Shown piece after piece: positions 17,464 to 25,774 of a DNA stretch of 64,000 nt (positions within the stretch are counted from its first letter, which is position 1; the number at the start of each line of letters is the position of its first letter). Where the stretch lies: assembly GCF_050916355.1 (NCBI RefSeq), contig NZ_CP136946.1:1054001-1118000 (forward strand). The letters are read 5' to 3'. Source of the DNA: Jeongeupia wiesaeckerbachi. GTDB taxonomy: Bacteria; Pseudomonadota; Gammaproteobacteria; Burkholderiales; Chitinibacteraceae. The notes under the pieces were generated by a model. That model ran no database searches and had not been told where the DNA came from. It saw only the letters and a program-made list of their open reading frames with translations. A program made the translations under genes and the position numbers.

Positions 17464-18460
17464 CGTGGTAATCCTTGAACCACGTCACAAAGCGCTTCAG
17501 ACCTTCATCGAGCGAGATCCGTGCGACCGGGCCGACGATGGCTTCGAGTTTGCGGGTATCGGCCGAGGTTTCGACCACGTCGCCGTCCTGCATCGGCAGG
17601 AAGTTCTTGTTGGCGGTGATGCCGAGGTGTTTTTCCAGCGTGGCGATGAAATCCATCAGCGGCACCGGGTTGTTGCCGCCGATATTCAGGATCCGGTACG
17701 GCGCCCAGCTGGTGCTCGGCTGCGGCTGCATCACGTCGAAAGCCGGATCGGGCCGGGCCGGATTGGCGAGCAGCCCTTCGACGCCGGCGACGATTTCGTC
17801 GATATAGGTGAAGTCGCGACGCATCTGGCCGTGGTTGTAGACGTCGATGGTCTCGCCGCGAACGATCTTCTGCGCGAACTTGTAGTACGCCATGTCCGGC
17901 CGGCCCCACGGGCCGTAGACGGTGAAGAAGCGCAGGCCGGTGACCGGCAGACCGTACAGATGGGCGTAGCTGTGCGCCATCAGCTCGTTGGCGCGCTTGG
18001 TCGCCGCGTAGAAGCTGACCGGATGATCGGCCGCGTCGGTCTCGGCGAACGGCAGCTTGCGGTTGCCGCCGTAGACGCTGGACGAGCTGGCGAAGATCAG
18101 CTGGCCGACCTTGCCGTGGCGACAGCCTTCGAGCACATGGGTGAAGCCGACGAGATTGGCGTCGCTGTACGCCAGCGGCGCTTCGATCGAGTAACGCACG
18201 CCGGCCTGCGCAGCCAGATGCACGACCGCGTCGTAGCCGCCATCACGGATCAGCGCGACCGAAGCCGGATCGGCCAGATCGTGTTCGGCAAACGAAAACC
18301 CGGCGTGCGGCGTCAGCTGCGCCAGCCGCGCGCGCTTGAGCGCCGGATCGTAATAGCTGTTGATGCTGTCGATGCCGTGGACGGTATGGCCGGCGGCCAG
18401 CAGGCGCTGGCTCAGGTGCAGGCCGATAAATCCGGCTGCGCCGGTAACGAGTATGTTCAT
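17456..18460 (-). CDS. NAD-dependent nucleotide-sugar epimerase (UDP-glucuronate 4-epimerase-like)
   Basis: 334 residues, extended short-chain dehydrogenase fold. The N-terminal GAAGFIG binds NAD, and the catalytic Ser/Tyr-x3-Lys is seen in FYAATKRANELM. The stretch RFFTVYGPWGRPDMAYYKF is typical of UDP-glucuronate/UDP-galacturonate 4-epimerases (CapI/LspL type). It would supply a uronic acid donor for the LPS cluster. The ATG at 18460 matches the family start. The upstream open frame is antisense to the divergent GT2 gene. A clean TATAAT lies about 50 bases upstream. Confidence 0.86.
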   Translation of the reverse strand: MNILVTGAAGFIGLHLSQRLLAAGHTVHGIDSINSYYDPALKRARLAQLTPHAGFSFAEHDLADPASVALIRDGGYDAVVHLAAQAGVRYSIEAPLAYSDANLVGFTHVLEGCRHGKVGQLIFASSSSVYGGNRKLPFAETDAADHPVSFYAATKRANELMAHSYAHLYGLPVTGLRFFTVYGPWGRPDMAYYKFAQKIVRGETIDVYNHGQMRRDFTYIDEIVAGVEGLLANPARPDPAFDVMQPQPSTSWAPYRILNIGGNNPVPLMDFIATLEKHLGITANKNFLPMQDGDVVETSADTRKLEAIVGPVARISLDEGLKRFVTWFKDYHGV

Positions 18461-18511
18461 CTGGGTAACCGCGTGAGGGGCCGGGCTTGTGGATGCACCG
18501 GCGTTTGTCCG

Positions 18512-18517
18512 ATTATA
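18512..18517 (-). promoter_or_regulatory. Probable -10 box of the LPS operon
   Basis: On the minus strand this reads TATAAT, a perfect sigma-70 -10 element 51 bases before the epimerase ATG. No good -35 hexamer is visible at the usual distance. It lies in the 82-base divergent gap between the epimerase and the GT2 gene. Confidence 0.45.
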
Positions 18518-18542
18518 TCCAGTTTTCAGCCGCGCCTTATCC

Positions 18543-19307
18543 ATGCTGCAAGCTACCCTGGGCGTCGCCCTGATTACCAAGAATGCCGAAACGCGGCTGG
18601 CCGAGTGCCTGTCGGCGCTGGCGTTCGCCGACAAGATCGTCGTGCTCGACTCGGGCAGCAGCGACGCCACCGTGCAAATTGCCGAAGCGCACGGCGCCAC
18701 CGTCGCGGTGTCCGAAGGCTGGCCGGGCTTCGGCGTCCAGAAGAACCGCGCGGTCGCGATGCTGGCCACCGACTGGGTGCTGCTGATCGACGCCGACGAG
18801 GTCGTCACGCCGGAACTCGCCGACTCGATCCGCGCCGCGATCGCCGCGCCGACGGCCGACGTCTACCGGCTGAACCGGCTGTCGAGCTTCTGCGGCCACT
18901 GGATGCGCCACTCGGGCTGGTATCCGGACTGGATTCCGCGATTGTTCAAGCGCGGCGGCGCGCGTTTTTCCGACGATCTGGTGCACGAACGGCTGGTGTT
19001 CGACGGCCCGGCCGCGGCGCTCGCCGGCACCTTGCTGCACTACTCGTACGAAACCCACGCCGACGTACTCAGGAAGCTCGACGCCTATTCGGAGGCCGGC
19101 GCGCAGCAACGCCACGCGCGCGGCGAGACCGCCACGGTAGCCAAGGCCGTCGGCCGCGGGCTGTGGGCCTTCGTGCGCACCTATATCGTCAAGCGCGGCT
19201 TTCTCGACGGCGCCGCCGGCTTCCAGGTCGCCGTGTTCAACGCCGAAACCGTCTACTACCGCTTTCTCAAGCTGACCGCGCTCAACCGAGGTGACCGCGC
19301 AAAGTAA
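18543..19307 (+). CDS. Glycosyltransferase family 2, WaaE/KdtX-like LPS core enzyme
   Basis: 254 residues from the ATG at 18543 (MLQATLGVALITKNAETRL). A longer in-frame start at 18489 is less like the family. GT-A fold: the donor-site acidic motif is LLIDADEVV, and the downstream GHWMRHSGWYPDWIPRLFKRG is the hallmark of the WaaE-type glucosyltransferases that decorate the inner-core heptose. It is transcribed away from the rest of the LPS genes and is followed by repeat copy B and the convergent msbA. Confidence 0.87.
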   Translation: MLQATLGVALITKNAETRLAECLSALAFADKIVVLDSGSSDATVQIAEAHGATVAVSEGWPGFGVQKNRAVAMLATDWVLLIDADEVVTPELADSIRAAIAAPTADVYRLNRLSSFCGHWMRHSGWYPDWIPRLFKRGGARFSDDLVHERLVFDGPAAALAGTLLHYSYETHADVLRKLDAYSEAGAQQRHARGETATVAKAVGRGLWAFVRTYIVKRGFLDGAAGFQVAVFNAETVYYRFLKLTALNRGDRAK

Positions 19308-19311
19308 GCAG

Positions 19312-19447
19312 CCCGTTCAGTTGGCGAGCGAGCCAAAGCAGCCTGGCCGCGCTCGGAGCGCAGAAACCGGAATGGGCTGCGGGTCCATGAGGATTTCGAG
19401 CACCGAACGAGGTCGGGATGCGAAGGCGCAGTCGCCAAATGAATGGG
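19312..19447. repeat. Dispersed palindromic repeat, copy B (full length)
   Basis: About 136 bases that fill the gap between the convergent GT2 and msbA genes. The ends form an inverted repeat: CCCGTTCAGTTGGCGA at the left pairs with TCGCCAAATGAATGGG at the right (14 of 16 positions). Inside are the core GCGCAGAAACCGGAATG...CATGAGGATTTCGAGCA and an inner ATGGGC/GTCCAT stem. It may also act as a two-way transcription stop. Confidence 0.85.
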
Positions 19448-19451
19448 CGAC

Positions 19452-21188
19452 TCAGACGTCGTGGAACTGCACCGCGTGCATCTGCGCGTACATGCCCTTG
19501 CTTTCGATCAGCTGCGGATGGCTGCCGACTTCGACGATGCCGCCGCCGCGCATCACGACGATGCGATCGGCGTTCTCGATCGTGCTCAAGCGGTGCGCAA
19601 TCACCAGCGTCGTGCGGTTCTTCATCAGGTTCTCGAGCGCCGCCTGCACCTTGCGTTCGGACTCGGTATCGAGCGCACTGGTCGCTTCGTCGAGGATCAG
19701 GATAGGCGCGTCCTTGTAGATCGCCCGGGCGATCGCCAGCCGCTGGCGCTGACCGCCCGATAGCCGAACGCCGTTTTCGCCGAGCAGCGTGTCGAAACCC
19801 TCGCTCATGTTTTCGATGAACTCGGTCGCGAACGCCGCATCGGCCGCCGCGCGCACGCGCACCGCGTCGGGTTCGGCGTCGCCGTAGGCGATATTGGCGG
19901 TCACCGAGTCGTTGAACAGCACGACGTCCTGGCTGACCATGGCGAACTGGCGACGCAGGTCGGCAAGCTTGTAATCGCCGACCGGCACGCCGTCGAGTTC
20001 GATCTCGCCCTGGGTCGGCTCGTAGAAGCGCGGCAGCAGATTGGCCAGCGTCGTCTTGCCCGAACCCGAGCTGCCGACCAGCGCCACCGTCTCGCCCGGC
20101 GCGACCTTCAGGTCGATGCCCGCCAGCGCCAGCTTGTCCGGCTCACCGTAGTGGAACTGCAGACCGCGGATGTCGATCTCGCCGCGAGCGCGTTCGATCG
20201 ACCGTGTCCCGGTATCCCGCTCGGCGGCTTCGTCGAGCACGCTGAACACCGACTCGGCCGCGGCCATGCCCTTGTGGAACTGCTCGTTGATCTTGGTGAG
20301 GTTCTTCACCGGCTGCTGGATCGCCATCATCGCGACCATGAAGGACACGAAGGCACCGGCGGTCAGCGCGCCGGTCTGCGCGCGCAGGCTGGCGAAGTAG
20401 ATGATGATCGCCAAGGTAATGCCGATCAGCAGCATTACCAGCCCCGAGTTGGCGCCCGAGGTGGCGTTCTGCTTGACCATGATGCTGCGCATCCGGTTGT
20501 TGATGTTGAAGTAGCGCAGCCGCTCGTACGGAAAACCGCCGAAGATTTTCACGACGCGATGGCCCGACAGGCTTTCGTCGAGGATGCGCGTCATTTCGCC
20601 CATGGTTTCCTGCGACGAGCGCGACAGCTTGCGCTGCCGCTTGCCGACGATGCGGATGCTGGCGGCAACGCCCGGCAGCAGGATCAGGCACAGCAGGGTC
20701 AGCTGCCAGTCGTGATAGAGCATCACGGCAAGGAAGGCCATGATCGAGAAGCTGTCGCGCACCAGCACCGTCAGCACCTGAACACCGGCGTTCATCACAT
20801 TGCCGATGTCGAAGGTGATGCGCGACAGCATCACGCCGGTCGAACTCTGGTCGTAATAGCGCGTCGGCAGCTTCAAATACTGCTCGTACATCTTCTGCCG
20901 CAGATCGTGCATCACCCGCGCCGACAGCCAGCCGCTGGCGTAATCGGAGCCGAAGTTGGTCACCAGTCGCAGGATGGCGAGGCCGAAAATCTGCGCGGGC
21001 AATACCCACGCCGCGGTATGCGACAACGAGTGCGCCTGCAGGTTCTGGTCGACCAGCGGTTTGAGCAGCACGGCGAGGCCGGCATCGACGCCGGCCGCGA
21101 GGATCATGCAGACGATGGAGCCGGCGATCACCGGCCAGTAGGGGCGAATCTCGCCGAGGAGGCGGGTATACAGCAAGCGGTTGTTCAT
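19452..21188 (-). CDS. msbA: Lipid A exporter ATP-binding/permease protein MsbA
   Basis: 578 residues, a half-size ABC exporter. The membrane domain (about residues 15-320) has six segments. The nucleotide-binding domain has Walker A GSSGSGKTTL, signature LSGGQRQRLAIARAI and Walker B ILILDEATSALD. MsbA dimers flip lipid A-core from the inner to the outer leaflet of the inner membrane, which fits the adjacent LPS genes. A TATAAT box lies 26-32 bases upstream of the ATG. Confidence 0.94.
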   Translation of the reverse strand: MNNRLLYTRLLGEIRPYWPVIAGSIVCMILAAGVDAGLAVLLKPLVDQNLQAHSLSHTAAWVLPAQIFGLAILRLVTNFGSDYASGWLSARVMHDLRQKMYEQYLKLPTRYYDQSSTGVMLSRITFDIGNVMNAGVQVLTVLVRDSFSIMAFLAVMLYHDWQLTLLCLILLPGVAASIRIVGKRQRKLSRSSQETMGEMTRILDESLSGHRVVKIFGGFPYERLRYFNINNRMRSIMVKQNATSGANSGLVMLLIGITLAIIIYFASLRAQTGALTAGAFVSFMVAMMAIQQPVKNLTKINEQFHKGMAAAESVFSVLDEAAERDTGTRSIERARGEIDIRGLQFHYGEPDKLALAGIDLKVAPGETVALVGSSGSGKTTLANLLPRFYEPTQGEIELDGVPVGDYKLADLRRQFAMVSQDVVLFNDSVTANIAYGDAEPDAVRVRAAADAAFATEFIENMSEGFDTLLGENGVRLSGGQRQRLAIARAIYKDAPILILDEATSALDTESERKVQAALENLMKNRTTLVIAHRLSTIENADRIVVMRGGGIVEVGSHPQLIESKGMYAQMHAVQFHDV

Positions 21189-21214
21189 GCTTTGCCTGAG
21201 TGGAGCAAAGTCCG

Positions 21215-21242
21215 ATTATAGCCGGATCAGCCGTCGCCCCAA
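21215..21242 (-). promoter_or_regulatory. Probable msbA promoter
   Basis: Minus strand: TTGGGG (-35, 21237-21242), 16-base spacer, TATAAT (-10, 21215-21220). The -10 is a perfect match and the -35 is partial. It overlaps the last codons of rsmE, which is encoded upstream on the same strand. Confidence 0.5.
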
Positions 21243-21949
21243 CGCGACTGCGCCAGCGCCAGCAATGCCGGGCCGGCGGTTTCGGTGCGCAGGATGCGTG
21301 GGCCCAGCACCAGCGGTGTGAATCCGGCCGCGATCGCCAGCGCTTCCTCGGCGCTCGACAGCCCGCCTTCGGGGCCGACCAGCATCGCGACGCTGGCGAC
21401 GGTATCGGCCAGTGTACGGAACGGCACCGCGCCGACCGGCGACATCAAGAGCCGCAGGTCCGTTGCCGACAAGGCGGCCAGCGCGTCGGCCAGCAGCGCG
21501 ACCGGATCGATCTGCGGCACGCGGGTGCGGCCGCTCTGCTCGCACGCGGCCGCGGCGACGGCGCGCCAGTGCGCAAGGCGCTTCTCGGCGCGCTCGCCCG
21601 AGAGCCGTTGCTGGCAGTACTGGCTGTAGACCGGGACGATGCGGCTGACGCCGAGTTCGGTTGCCTTCTGCACGGTGTAATCCATCCGTTCGGTCGCCGA
21701 CACCGCCTGCAGCAGCACGGTCTGCAGCGGCGATTCGCGCTCGACCGCATCGTGCGCGCCGATGTCGACATCGACATTGCGCTTGCCCATCGCGGTCACC
21801 GTCGCCGCGTACTCGCCGCCCTGGCCGTTGAACAAGGTGATGGTGTCGCCGGGCTGCATCCGCAGCACCTGGACATGGCGTGCAAGCGATTCGGGCAGCG
21901 ACAGCGCTGTGCCGCTGGCGAGCGGCGCATCAAGAAAGAAACGGGGCAT
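21227..21949 (-). CDS. rsmE: 16S rRNA m3U1498 methyltransferase RsmE
   Basis: 240 residues, the usual length. It starts MPRFFLDAPLASG and has the SPOUT-class C-terminal knot with LVGPEGGLSSAEEALA and LGPRILRTETAGPALLAL, the SAM-binding signatures of RsmE. The enzyme methylates N3 of U1498 in 16S rRNA on the assembled 30S subunit. It lies between a 61-codon membrane gene and msbA, with no evident functional link to either. Confidence 0.93.
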   Translation of the reverse strand: MPRFFLDAPLASGTALSLPESLARHVQVLRMQPGDTITLFNGQGGEYAATVTAMGKRNVDVDIGAHDAVERESPLQTVLLQAVSATERMDYTVQKATELGVSRIVPVYSQYCQQRLSGERAEKRLAHWRAVAAAACEQSGRTRVPQIDPVALLADALAALSATDLRLLMSPVGAVPFRTLADTVASVAMLVGPEGGLSSAEEALAIAAGFTPLVLGPRILRTETAGPALLALAQSRWGDG

Positions 21950-21955
21950 GGGGAT

Positions 21956-22141
21956 TCAGAGCCAGAAAAAGCGTTCGGCGACGAGGCCGACGAAAAACAG
22001 CAGCAGCAGCGCCAGCGTAGCGGCGATCACGCGGCGGAGAAACACCAGCCAGTAACGATCCCCGGTGCGCAGATAGCGGAACACCGACCAGCCGGCGAGA
22101 ACGACCGCCAGCACGAACAGGATGCGCAGCACGGCGAACAT
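21956..22141 (-). CDS. Small two-segment membrane protein
   Basis: 61 residues. Two hydrophobic stretches (about residues 3-20 and 36-57) are separated by a short polar linker rich in Arg and Tyr (FRYLRTGDRYWL), so it is probably an inner-membrane hairpin. It lies six bases before rsmE and 21 bases after lpxC in the same direction, so it is probably co-transcribed. I do not recognise the family. Confidence 0.65.
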   Translation of the reverse strand: MFAVLRILFVLAVVLAGWSVFRYLRTGDRYWLVFLRRVIAATLALLLLFFVGLVAERFFWL

Positions 22142-22162
22142 GGGCGTGCTCCGCTGGGTGGG

Positions 22163-23077
22163 TCAGATGCCGACGGGCGGCAAGGCGTGGAACGAACTCG
22201 GGACGTCCTCGTCACGCGTGAAGCTGACGAACTCGAAACTGTCCGGATCGTCGAGCAAGGCCCGCAGCAGCTTGTTGTTCATCGCGTGGCCCGACTTGTA
22301 GCCCGAGAACGCGGCGATCAGCGGATGGCCGAGGATGTACAGGTCGCCGATCGCGTCGAGCACCTTGTGGCGGACGAACTCGTCCTCGAAGCGCAGGCCA
22401 CCGTCGTTGAGCACGCGGTATTCGTCGATGACGACGACCGAATCCATGCTGCCGCCGCGTGCGAGGCCATTGGTGCGCAGCATCTCGACCTCGTGGATGA
22501 AGCCGAAGGTCCGCGCCCGGGCGATCTCGGACACATAGTTGGTATTGGCGAAATCGAGCGTGATCGTCTGCGCCGATTTCTTGAACGCCGGATGCTGGAA
22601 GTCGATTTTCAGCGACACCTTGTAGCCTTCGTGCGGCTCGAGCTTCACCCACTTGTCGCCTTCGACGACCTCGATCGGCTTCTTGACGCGGACGAAACGC
22701 TTCGGCGCGGCCTGGTCGACGACGCCAGCGCTCTGCAGCAGGTAGATGAACGGCGCAGCCGAGCCATCCATGATCGGCATTTCGGGTGCGTCGACTTCGA
22801 CGACGACATTGTCGACGCCAAAGCCGGCGAACGCCGACATCAGGTGCTCGATCGTGCCGACACGCACGCCATCGTTGATGAGCGTGGAGGAGAGTCGTGT
22901 GTCGTTCACGAGCGAGGGCCCGACCCTGAACGGCGCCGAATCGGGCAGATCGGCGCGGTGGAACACGATGCCGGAATCGATGGGCGCAGGCTTCAGCACG
23001 AGCGTGACACGCTCGCCCGAATGCAGGCCGACACCGACTGCACGGACCGTGGTTTTCAGGGTTCGTTGCTGAAACAT
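22163..23077 (-). CDS. lpxC: UDP-3-O-acyl-N-acetylglucosamine deacetylase LpxC
   Basis: 304 residues, full length. Zinc ligands and catalytic residues are visible: Glu77-His78 in TIEHLMSAF, His and Asp in RHKVLDAIGD, and the general-base His in SGHAMNNKLL. LpxC removes the acetyl group from UDP-3-O-acyl-GlcNAc, the committed step of lipid A synthesis, in the cytoplasm. It lies directly after ftsZ, the usual proteobacterial arrangement at the end of the dcw cluster. Confidence 0.96.
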   Translation of the reverse strand: MFQQRTLKTTVRAVGVGLHSGERVTLVLKPAPIDSGIVFHRADLPDSAPFRVGPSLVNDTRLSSTLINDGVRVGTIEHLMSAFAGFGVDNVVVEVDAPEMPIMDGSAAPFIYLLQSAGVVDQAAPKRFVRVKKPIEVVEGDKWVKLEPHEGYKVSLKIDFQHPAFKKSAQTITLDFANTNYVSEIARARTFGFIHEVEMLRTNGLARGGSMDSVVVIDEYRVLNDGGLRFEDEFVRHKVLDAIGDLYILGHPLIAAFSGYKSGHAMNNKLLRALLDDPDSFEFVSFTRDEDVPSSFHALPPVGI

Positions 23078-23109
23078 GGATTACCTTGGCTTAAAGGACT
23101 CATGCCACG

Positions 23110-23118
23110 ATTTTAGCA
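23110..23118 (-). promoter_or_regulatory. Possible extended -10 promoter of lpxC
   Basis: The minus strand reads TGCTAAAAT, an extended -10 element 33-41 bases before the lpxC ATG. No strong -35 is seen. It could let lpxC be expressed apart from the dcw operon. Confidence 0.4.
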
Positions 23119-23201
23119 GCCCTGGGTCATGGGCTGGATTGATCGTCACAATGCATCCGATTGCCGTTCTTAATCTATCTGGGCAGTGCGCAAGCGTCCT
23201 C

Positions 23202-23224
23202 CGCCCTGCGGCTCACGCAGGGCG
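23202..23224 (-). terminator. Strong hairpin after ftsZ, no T-run
   Basis: CGCCCTGCG, a five-base loop, then CGCAGGGCG: a perfect 9-base stem 21 bases after the ftsZ stop codon. No run of T follows on the minus strand, so it may be a weak or factor-assisted stop, or an mRNA 3' end stabiliser. Confidence 0.4.
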
Positions 23225-23245
23225 TTCAGATCGCGCGCATGACGT

Positions 23246-24418
23246 TCAGTCTGCCTGACGACGCAGGAAGGCCGGAATGTCCATGTCGACATTGCCAACC
23301 ACCGAGCGCGCATCGTGGCCGCCGCTGCGACGGTTCGGGCGCATGCCCGGCGGCAGGTCGAATTCGCTCCAGTCGGTGCTGTCGACGGCACGGTTGTCGG
23401 TACCGGTCTTCAGCGGCTGGCTGGCAACGACCTGCATCACCGGCTTGCTGTTTTCGCGGACACCCAGACCGGTCGCGATCAAGGTCACGCGCAGCTGGTC
23501 ACCGAGGCTTTCGTCGTAGACCACACCGTGCTTGACCACCGCGTCTTCGGCCGCGCCGGCTTCGACGATCTCGCGCACCTGGCGGATTTCGCTCTTCTTC
23601 AGCGTCGTCTTGCTGGCGCTGATGTTGACCAGCACGCCGCGTGCGCCCTTGAAGTTGATGTTGTCGAGCAGCGGGCTGCGGATCGCTTCCTCGGCCGCTT
23701 CAACCGCACGGTTCGGACCGGCAGCATGGGCGGTGCCCATCAGCGCCATGCCCATTTCCTGCATCACGGTCTTCACGTCGGCAAAGTCGACGTTGATCAG
23801 GCCCGGATAGTTGATGATCTCGACGATCGAACCGACCGCGTTGCGCAGCACGTCGTCGGCGGCGCGGAACGCTTCGTCGATGGTGACGTCGTCGCCGAGG
23901 ACTTCCTCGAGCTTCTGGTTCGATACGACGATCAGCGAATCGACATAGCGGCCCAGCTCGTCGATACCGGCTTGCGCCACTTTCTGGCGGTTGCCTTCGT
24001 CCAGGCCCGGCTTGGTGACGACGCCGACGGTCAGGATGCCCTTCTCGCGCGCGACTTGCGCGATCACCGGCGCAGCGCCGGTACCGGTGCCGCCGCCCAT
24101 GCCGGCGGTGATGAACAGCAGGTCGGCACCATCGATCAGCTCGGCCAGCTGCTCGCGGTCTTCTTCGGCCGCTTCACGGCCGATGTCCGGGTTGCAACCG
24201 GCGCCGAAACCACGCGTCAGCTCCTGCCCGAGCGCAACGATGTGCTCCGCCTTCGACAGCTTCAGCACCTGTGCATCGGTGTTGGCCGAGATGAACTGCA
24301 CGCCAGCCAGCGCGTGCTCGATCATGTTGTTGATTGCGTTGCAACCGGCGCCACCGACGCCGATCACCTTGATATTGACGACGTGTGCAACGTCGTGGAC
24401 TTCGATACTCAGTGCCAT
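23246..24418 (-). CDS. ftsZ: Cell division GTPase FtsZ
   Basis: 390 residues. The tubulin signature GGGTGTG lies at residues 108-114, the T7-type region is present, and the conserved C-terminal peptide DIPAFLRRQAD, which binds FtsA and other partners, is at the very end after a variable linker. FtsZ polymerises into the midcell ring that directs septum formation. It is the last dcw gene, 47 bases after ftsA. Confidence 0.97.
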   Translation of the reverse strand: MALSIEVHDVAHVVNIKVIGVGGAGCNAINNMIEHALAGVQFISANTDAQVLKLSKAEHIVALGQELTRGFGAGCNPDIGREAAEEDREQLAELIDGADLLFITAGMGGGTGTGAAPVIAQVAREKGILTVGVVTKPGLDEGNRQKVAQAGIDELGRYVDSLIVVSNQKLEEVLGDDVTIDEAFRAADDVLRNAVGSIVEIINYPGLINVDFADVKTVMQEMGMALMGTAHAAGPNRAVEAAEEAIRSPLLDNINFKGARGVLVNISASKTTLKKSEIRQVREIVEAGAAEDAVVKHGVVYDESLGDQLRVTLIATGLGVRENSKPVMQVVASQPLKTGTDNRAVDSTDWSEFDLPPGMRPNRRSGGHDARSVVGNVDMDIPAFLRRQAD

Positions 24419-24465
24419 GATGACTCTCCTTCTGACCCGATTCTAAATTACTGACCCGAAACTGA

Positions 24466-25698
24466 CTAAAAATTATTCTGAAACCACGATTTCATGCGGC
24501 CCAGAATGTCTCCAAACGACCCGTCCTTGGTCTTGCCGGCCGGATTCTTGTGGTATTGCTCCCTGGCCAACAACAGCAGCCCCACTGCCGTCGAATAGCG
24601 CGGATTCTTGACGACCTCCGCCAGACCGCCGACATATTTCGGCAGGCCGAGACGAACCGGCATGTGGAAGATTTCCTCGGCCAGTTCAACCATGCCCGGC
24701 ATCAGCGATGCACCGCCAGTAATGACGATGCCGCTCGAGAGCCGGTCTTCGAAACCGTTGCGGCGCAATTCGGCCTGCACCAGCGCGTAGAGTTCTTCGA
24801 TCCGCGGCTCTACCACTTCGGCCAGCGTGTGCCGGCTCATCTGGCGCGAACCGCGCTCGCCGACGCCGGGCACTTCGATCATCTGTTGCGGATCGGTCAT
24901 GTGCCGCAGTGCGACGCCATGCTGGATCTTGATGTTTTCGGCCTCGGCCGTCGGCGTGCGCAGCGCCATGGCGATGTCGTTGGTGATCTGGTCGCCGGCG
25001 ATCGGAATCACCGCGGTATGGCGGATCGCGCCACCCATGAACACCGCCAGATCGGTCGTGCCACCGCCGATATCGACGAGGCAGACGCCGAGTTCCTTCT
25101 CGTCGTCGGTCAGCACCGACGTCGCCGACGCCAGCGGCTGCAGCACCACTTCGGCGATTTCGAGGCCACAGCGGCGCACGCACTTGGTGATGTTCTGCAC
25201 TGCAGACACCGCGCCCGAGACGATGTGCACGTTCACGTGCAGACGCACGCCGGACATGCCCAGCGGCTCTTTCACGCCTTCCTGGCCGTCGATCATGTAT
25301 TCCTGCGCCAGGATGTGCAGCACCTGGTGATCGGTCGGAATATTGACCGCGCTGGCGGTCTCGATCACGCGCTGGACGTCGGCCTCGGTGACTTCCTTGT
25401 CCTTGATCGCGACCATGCCGTCCGAATTGATGCCCTTGATGTGGCTACCGGCGATGCCGGTGAACACTTCGCGGATCTTGCAGTCGGCCATCAGCTCGGC
25501 CTCGCCGAGCGCGCTCTGGATCGCGCCGACGGTCTTCTCGATGTCGACGACGACGCCGCGCTTGAGGCCGCGGCTGGTGGCCGAGCCAAGGCCGACGACG
25601 TTTAGCACGCCGTCATCCTGAATTTCGGCCGCCACGGCGACGATCTTGGACGTCCCGATATCGAGCCCGACGATGAGGTTGTTCGCGTCTCTACTCAC
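24466..25698 (-). CDS. ftsA: Cell division protein FtsA
   Basis: 410 residues from the GTG at 25698, chosen over an ATG 20 codons upstream because AGAGG sits seven bases before the GTG and the protein then begins like other FtsA proteins (SRDANNLIVGLDIGTSK). It is an actin-fold ATPase with phosphate loops near GLDIGTSK and VDIGGGTTDLAVF. The C-terminal tail MKSWFQNNF is an amphipathic membrane-targeting helix. FtsA tethers FtsZ to the inner membrane and recruits later division proteins. Confidence 0.95.
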   Translation of the reverse strand: MSRDANNLIVGLDIGTSKIVAVAAEIQDDGVLNVVGLGSATSRGLKRGVVVDIEKTVGAIQSALGEAELMADCKIREVFTGIAGSHIKGINSDGMVAIKDKEVTEADVQRVIETASAVNIPTDHQVLHILAQEYMIDGQEGVKEPLGMSGVRLHVNVHIVSGAVSAVQNITKCVRRCGLEIAEVVLQPLASATSVLTDDEKELGVCLVDIGGGTTDLAVFMGGAIRHTAVIPIAGDQITNDIAMALRTPTAEAENIKIQHGVALRHMTDPQQMIEVPGVGERGSRQMSRHTLAEVVEPRIEELYALVQAELRRNGFEDRLSSGIVITGGASLMPGMVELAEEIFHMPVRLGLPKYVGGLAEVVKNPRYSTAVGLLLLAREQYHKNPAGKTKDGSFGDILGRMKSWFQNNF

Positions 25699-25774
25699 AA
25701 GAAGCCTCTTTCTTACACAAACCAATTCATAACAGGCCGGCACCATTGCGCCGGCCACGGATTCGTACCCGCCG

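Noticed and set aside
19256..19438. Small open frames within repeat copy B, and similar ones in copies C, D and E
   Set aside because: They arise from the repeat sequence itself. They have no ribosome sites and differ in frame between copies.
23315..24454. Long open frame antisense to ftsZ (379 codons)
   Set aside because: It is a by-product of high-GC codon use. The composition is His/Asp/Arg-rich with no family resemblance, and ftsZ on the other strand is certain.
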